Assembly (NCBI GenBank): GCA_023402915.1
Contig: JAEYFO010000259.1
Coordinates: 1-8,303 of the forward strand
Length of the DNA stretch: 8,303 bases
Reading direction: 5' to 3'
Source of the DNA: Bacillota bacterium
GTDB taxonomy: Bacteria > Bacillota > Clostridia > Christensenellales > CALWSW01
Shown here: piece after piece, positions 6,693 to 8,303 of the stretch
Layout of the letters: each line of letters starts with the position of its first letter
Position numbering within the stretch: position 1 is the stretch's first letter
Program-made: the position numbers and the translations under genes
Notes under the pieces: generated by a model
The model's input: the letters and a program-made list of their open reading frames with translations, nothing else
What the model was told of the DNA's origin: nothing
The model's database searches: none

Positions 6693-7288
6693 CGGCGCTG
6701 AATCGGGCCTATGACGCCTGCCGGAAGGCCCTTGCCGCCCGGACGGACATTTTGGGCGAAACGGGGCGGCCGGTCTTTGGCGAAGGGCCGCTCTGTCCGT
6801 TGGCCATGCTGGTCGGCGAAGCGCCCGGCGCGGAGGAGACCGAGGCGGGACGGCCCTTTGTGGGGCGGGCGGGCAAGAATCTCGAAGGGTTCCTGCAGGC
6901 GGTCGAGCTGCCAAGGAGCGCCCTGTTCGTCACCAATGCCGTCAAGTACCGCCCCTTCCGCACCGGCGCGAGCGGCCGAAAATCCAACCGCACCCCCACG
7001 AAGGCCGAGCTGGAAGCGGGGCGGGCGCTCCTGCTCGAAGAGATCCGGCTGGTGCGGCCCGGACTGATCGTGACGCTGGGCAATTCCCCGCTCTTTGCCC
7101 TGACGGGGCATGGCGACGTGGGCGCGCGGCACGGAACGCTGGTCCCGTCGCCGCAGGGAGACATTTTTGCGCTCTATCATCCCGCAAGCCTGATCTACCG
7201 GCCGTCTCTTTCGGAAGTTTACCGGCAGGATATGGAGAAACTGTCCGCGCTGCTGCGCCGCAGGGCGGGCGGGCCTTCCGGTTTTTGA
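6680..7288 (+). CDS. udg: Family-4-like uracil-DNA glycosylase without a full iron-sulfur site
   Basis: Uracil-DNA glycosylases cut uracil (from cytosine deamination or dUTP) off the sugar as the first step of base excision repair. The 202-residue product has the family 4 layout: FGEGP (33-37), the active-site motif GEAPG (46-50) continuing as GRPFVGRAG (57-65), NAVKYRP (86-92), the strand IVTLGNSPL (130-138) and YHPAS (166-170) with His167. Family 4 enzymes usually hold a 4Fe-4S cluster with four cysteines. Here Cys14 remains, but the partners are Ala17, Tyr90 and Gly114. A further Cys39 is not at a ligand position. ATG 6680 is chosen because it has a strong ribosome binding site and begins just before the domain; a TTG at 6617 would add 21 Arg-rich residues lying wholly within the upstream gene. 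It is probably cotranscribed with the penicillin-binding protein gene. The fold is clear; activity on uracil is inferred. Confidence 0.88.
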   Translation: MDSLTALNRAYDACRKALAARTDILGETGRPVFGEGPLCPLAMLVGEAPGAEETEAGRPFVGRAGKNLEGFLQAVELPRSALFVTNAVKYRPFRTGASGRKSNRTPTKAELEAGRALLLEEIRLVRPGLIVTLGNSPLFALTGHGDVGARHGTLVPSPQGDIFALYHPASLIYRPSLSEVYRQDMEKLSALLRRRAGGPSGF

Positions 7289-7313
7289 CGGATTTTTTCA
7301 AAAATGATATAAT
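7285..7313 (+). promoter_or_regulatory. Strong sigma-A promoter of the SH3-domain protein gene
   Basis: TTGACG (7285-7290, five of six matches) is followed by exactly 17 bp and a perfect TATAAT (7308-7313) with an extended TG (7305-7306). This is the best promoter in the window. The -35 box contains the TGA stop codon of the glycosylase gene (7286-7288). Transcription should start near 7320, giving a leader of about 134 nt before ATG 7454. Confidence 0.85.
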
Positions 7314-7377
7314 ACCCGAAAGCGCCCGCATTCCCCCTGCGTTCAAGGATGGAAGCGGCGGCCCTTCGGGTATTTTT
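7311..7377 (+). terminator. Probable terminator of the penicillin-binding protein/glycosylase unit, overlapping the next promoter
   Basis: AATACCCGAA (7311-7320) is perfectly complementary to TTCGGGTATT (7365-7374), and a run of five T spans 7373-7377. Inside the loop CGCC (7323-7326)/GGCG (7357-7360) and TTCC (7331-7334)/GGAA (7351-7354) can extend an irregular hairpin. The left arm overlaps the end of the -10 box. RNA reading through from the glycosylase gene would contain both arms, while RNA started at the local promoter would lack most of the left arm. The long irregular loop makes efficiency uncertain. Confidence 0.55.
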
Positions 7378-7453
7378 GAAGAGAAACAAAGAGAAAATCT
7401 GTATTTCATGGGGCGGATCGTCCCCGGGAAGAACAAGAGGTGAAAGAAGAACT

Positions 7454-8303
7454 ATGCGCATGGAAAAGGCGGCGCGCAGCGCGCTGTTTGCCGCAGTGAT
7501 GGCGATATGCCTGCTTTTTGGAGCGTCCGCGCTGGCGGCTGCTCCCCAGTCCGGCCAGGTCATGGGCACGCAGGTGAACCTTCGCTCCGGCCCCGGAACG
7601 GACAGCGAGTCCATCGCCAAGCTGGACGTGGGCACGGAGGTGGAGATCCTTTCGGAATCGGGCGACTGGTATCAGGTGCGCCTGGTGGAAAGCGGACGGG
7701 AGGGCTATATCCTCTCCGATCTGGTGTTTGTCAATTCCGTTTCCAACCGCATCGCCTACGCTTCGGCGGACGGTGTGAACCTGCGGGGCGGCCCCAGCCA
7801 GAGCACCTATATCCTCGACAAGATCGAAGCGGGACATCCCATCCGCGTCAAGCAGATGGTAGGTGAATGGTATTTTGCCACCTATGAAGGGCAGACCGGC
7901 TTTGTCCATCGTGATACCATTACGCTGACCAATATGTCCGGCGTGGGCGGCGACGCGACGCTGCTCAAGTTCGGCATGGAAGGCTCCGAGGTCAAAAAGC
8001 TCCAAAAGGAGCTGGCGCGGCGCAATTTCCTCACCAGCGCGCAGGTCACCGGTTCTTACGGCTCCAAGACCCGCGACGCGGTCAAGGAGTTTCAAAAGCT
8101 GGCCAAGCTCGATCAGGCCGACGGCGTGGCCGGGCCGGTAACGCTGCGCATGGTCTATGACCGCTCCAACGGCATCAAGAAAGTCCTTGGCGGAAAGATC
8201 ACCGCGTCGGACGTGAAGGGCCGCGTTCAGCTCATCGACTGGTGGAAGGGCGGAAGCAGTCTGCTCAGGCGCCCCGGGGGCGTGGGGGCCGGGGCGGGCG
8301 GCG
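7454..8303 (+). CDS. Secreted protein with two SH3 domains and a peptidoglycan-binding domain (3' end outside window)
   Basis: The frame stays open from ATG 7454 to the right edge (283 complete codons). Residues 1-30 form a signal peptide: basic start, hydrophobic core with VMAICLLFG, and a likely cut after Ala-Leu-Ala (26-28). Two bacterial SH3 domains follow, at about 36-93 (VNLRSGPG, WYQV, GYILSDLV) and 100-158 (VNLRGGPS, WYFATYEGQTGFV). A PG_binding_1 domain lies at about 168-234 (GSEVKKLQKEL, YGSKTRDAVKEFQ, DGVAGPVTL). After it comes a segment with IDWWKGGSSLL (261-271) that should open another domain, cut off by the edge. Such proteins sit outside the membrane and bind the cell wall; no catalytic domain is visible. 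GAGGTG (7437-7442) lies 11 nt before the start, and ATG 7460 is an in-frame alternative. The final eight residues (GVGAGAGG) look unnatural and may reflect sequence error. Confidence 0.88.
   Translation, partial: MRMEKAARSALFAAVMAICLLFGASALAAAPQSGQVMGTQVNLRSGPGTDSESIAKLDVGTEVEILSESGDWYQVRLVESGREGYILSDLVFVNSVSNRIAYASADGVNLRGGPSQSTYILDKIEAGHPIRVKQMVGEWYFATYEGQTGFVHRDTITLTNMSGVGGDATLLKFGMEGSEVKKLQKELARRNFLTSAQVTGSYGSKTRDAVKEFQKLAKLDQADGVAGPVTLRMVYDRSNGIKKVLGGKITASDVKGRVQLIDWWKGGSSLLRRPGGVGAGAGG

Noticed and set aside
7408..7443. 11-codon leader peptide (MGRIVPGKNKR) ending just before the SH3 protein gene
   Set aside because: No convincing ribosome binding site and no run of regulatory codons. 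Its stop overlaps the GAGGTG of the next gene, which is probably chance.
7507..7866. 119-codon forward frame inside the SH3 protein gene
   Set aside because: It is out of frame with a gene that has a signal peptide and two clear SH3 domains, and is a shadow of it.

Overview
The window is chromosomal DNA from a GC-rich member of the Bacillota, most likely class Clostridia. The evidence is an hprK gene directly behind uvrC, a clostridial-looking class A penicillin-binding protein, a secreted SH3/peptidoglycan-binding protein, and sigma-A type promoters with TATAAT boxes. I cannot place it below class. All genes read left to right on the + strand, and I see no mobile element, tRNA, rRNA or CRISPR array.

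Layout. The left edge (1-138) is the last 45 codons of a gene whose protein ends in a Gly/Arg/Ser/Phe-rich tail of the kind found on RNA-binding proteins such as DEAD-box helicases. A strong intrinsic terminator (197-233) closes it. After a gene-poor spacer with a possible promoter comes a two-gene unit: uvrC (460-2400), the nucleotide-excision-repair endonuclease, and hprK (2408-3349), the HPr kinase/phosphorylase of carbon catabolite control. A second terminator (3386-3418) ends this unit.

A new promoter (TATAAT at 3439-3444) and a structured leader of about 160 nt precede a second two-gene unit. It holds a large class A penicillin-binding protein (3612-6692, 1026 aa) and a family-4-like uracil-DNA glycosylase (6680-7288) whose start overlaps the end of the penicillin-binding protein gene by 13 nt. 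The best promoter in the window (TTGACG, 17 bp, TATAAT; 7285-7313) begins on the glycosylase stop codon. It drives a secreted protein with two SH3 domains and a peptidoglycan-binding domain (7454 to the right edge, incomplete).

Two themes run through the window. DNA repair is represented by UvrC and the glycosylase, and envelope or peptidoglycan work by the penicillin-binding protein and the SH3 protein; hprK is metabolic regulation. Spacing suggests three transcription units after the left-edge gene.

Nothing here looks like an undescribed defence, mobile or RNA system. The points most worth a second look are the glycosylase that has lost three of the four iron-sulfur cysteines expected for its family, the long extra ends of the penicillin-binding protein, two junctions where a terminator and the next promoter share bases, and a right edge whose last two dozen bases may be miscalled.
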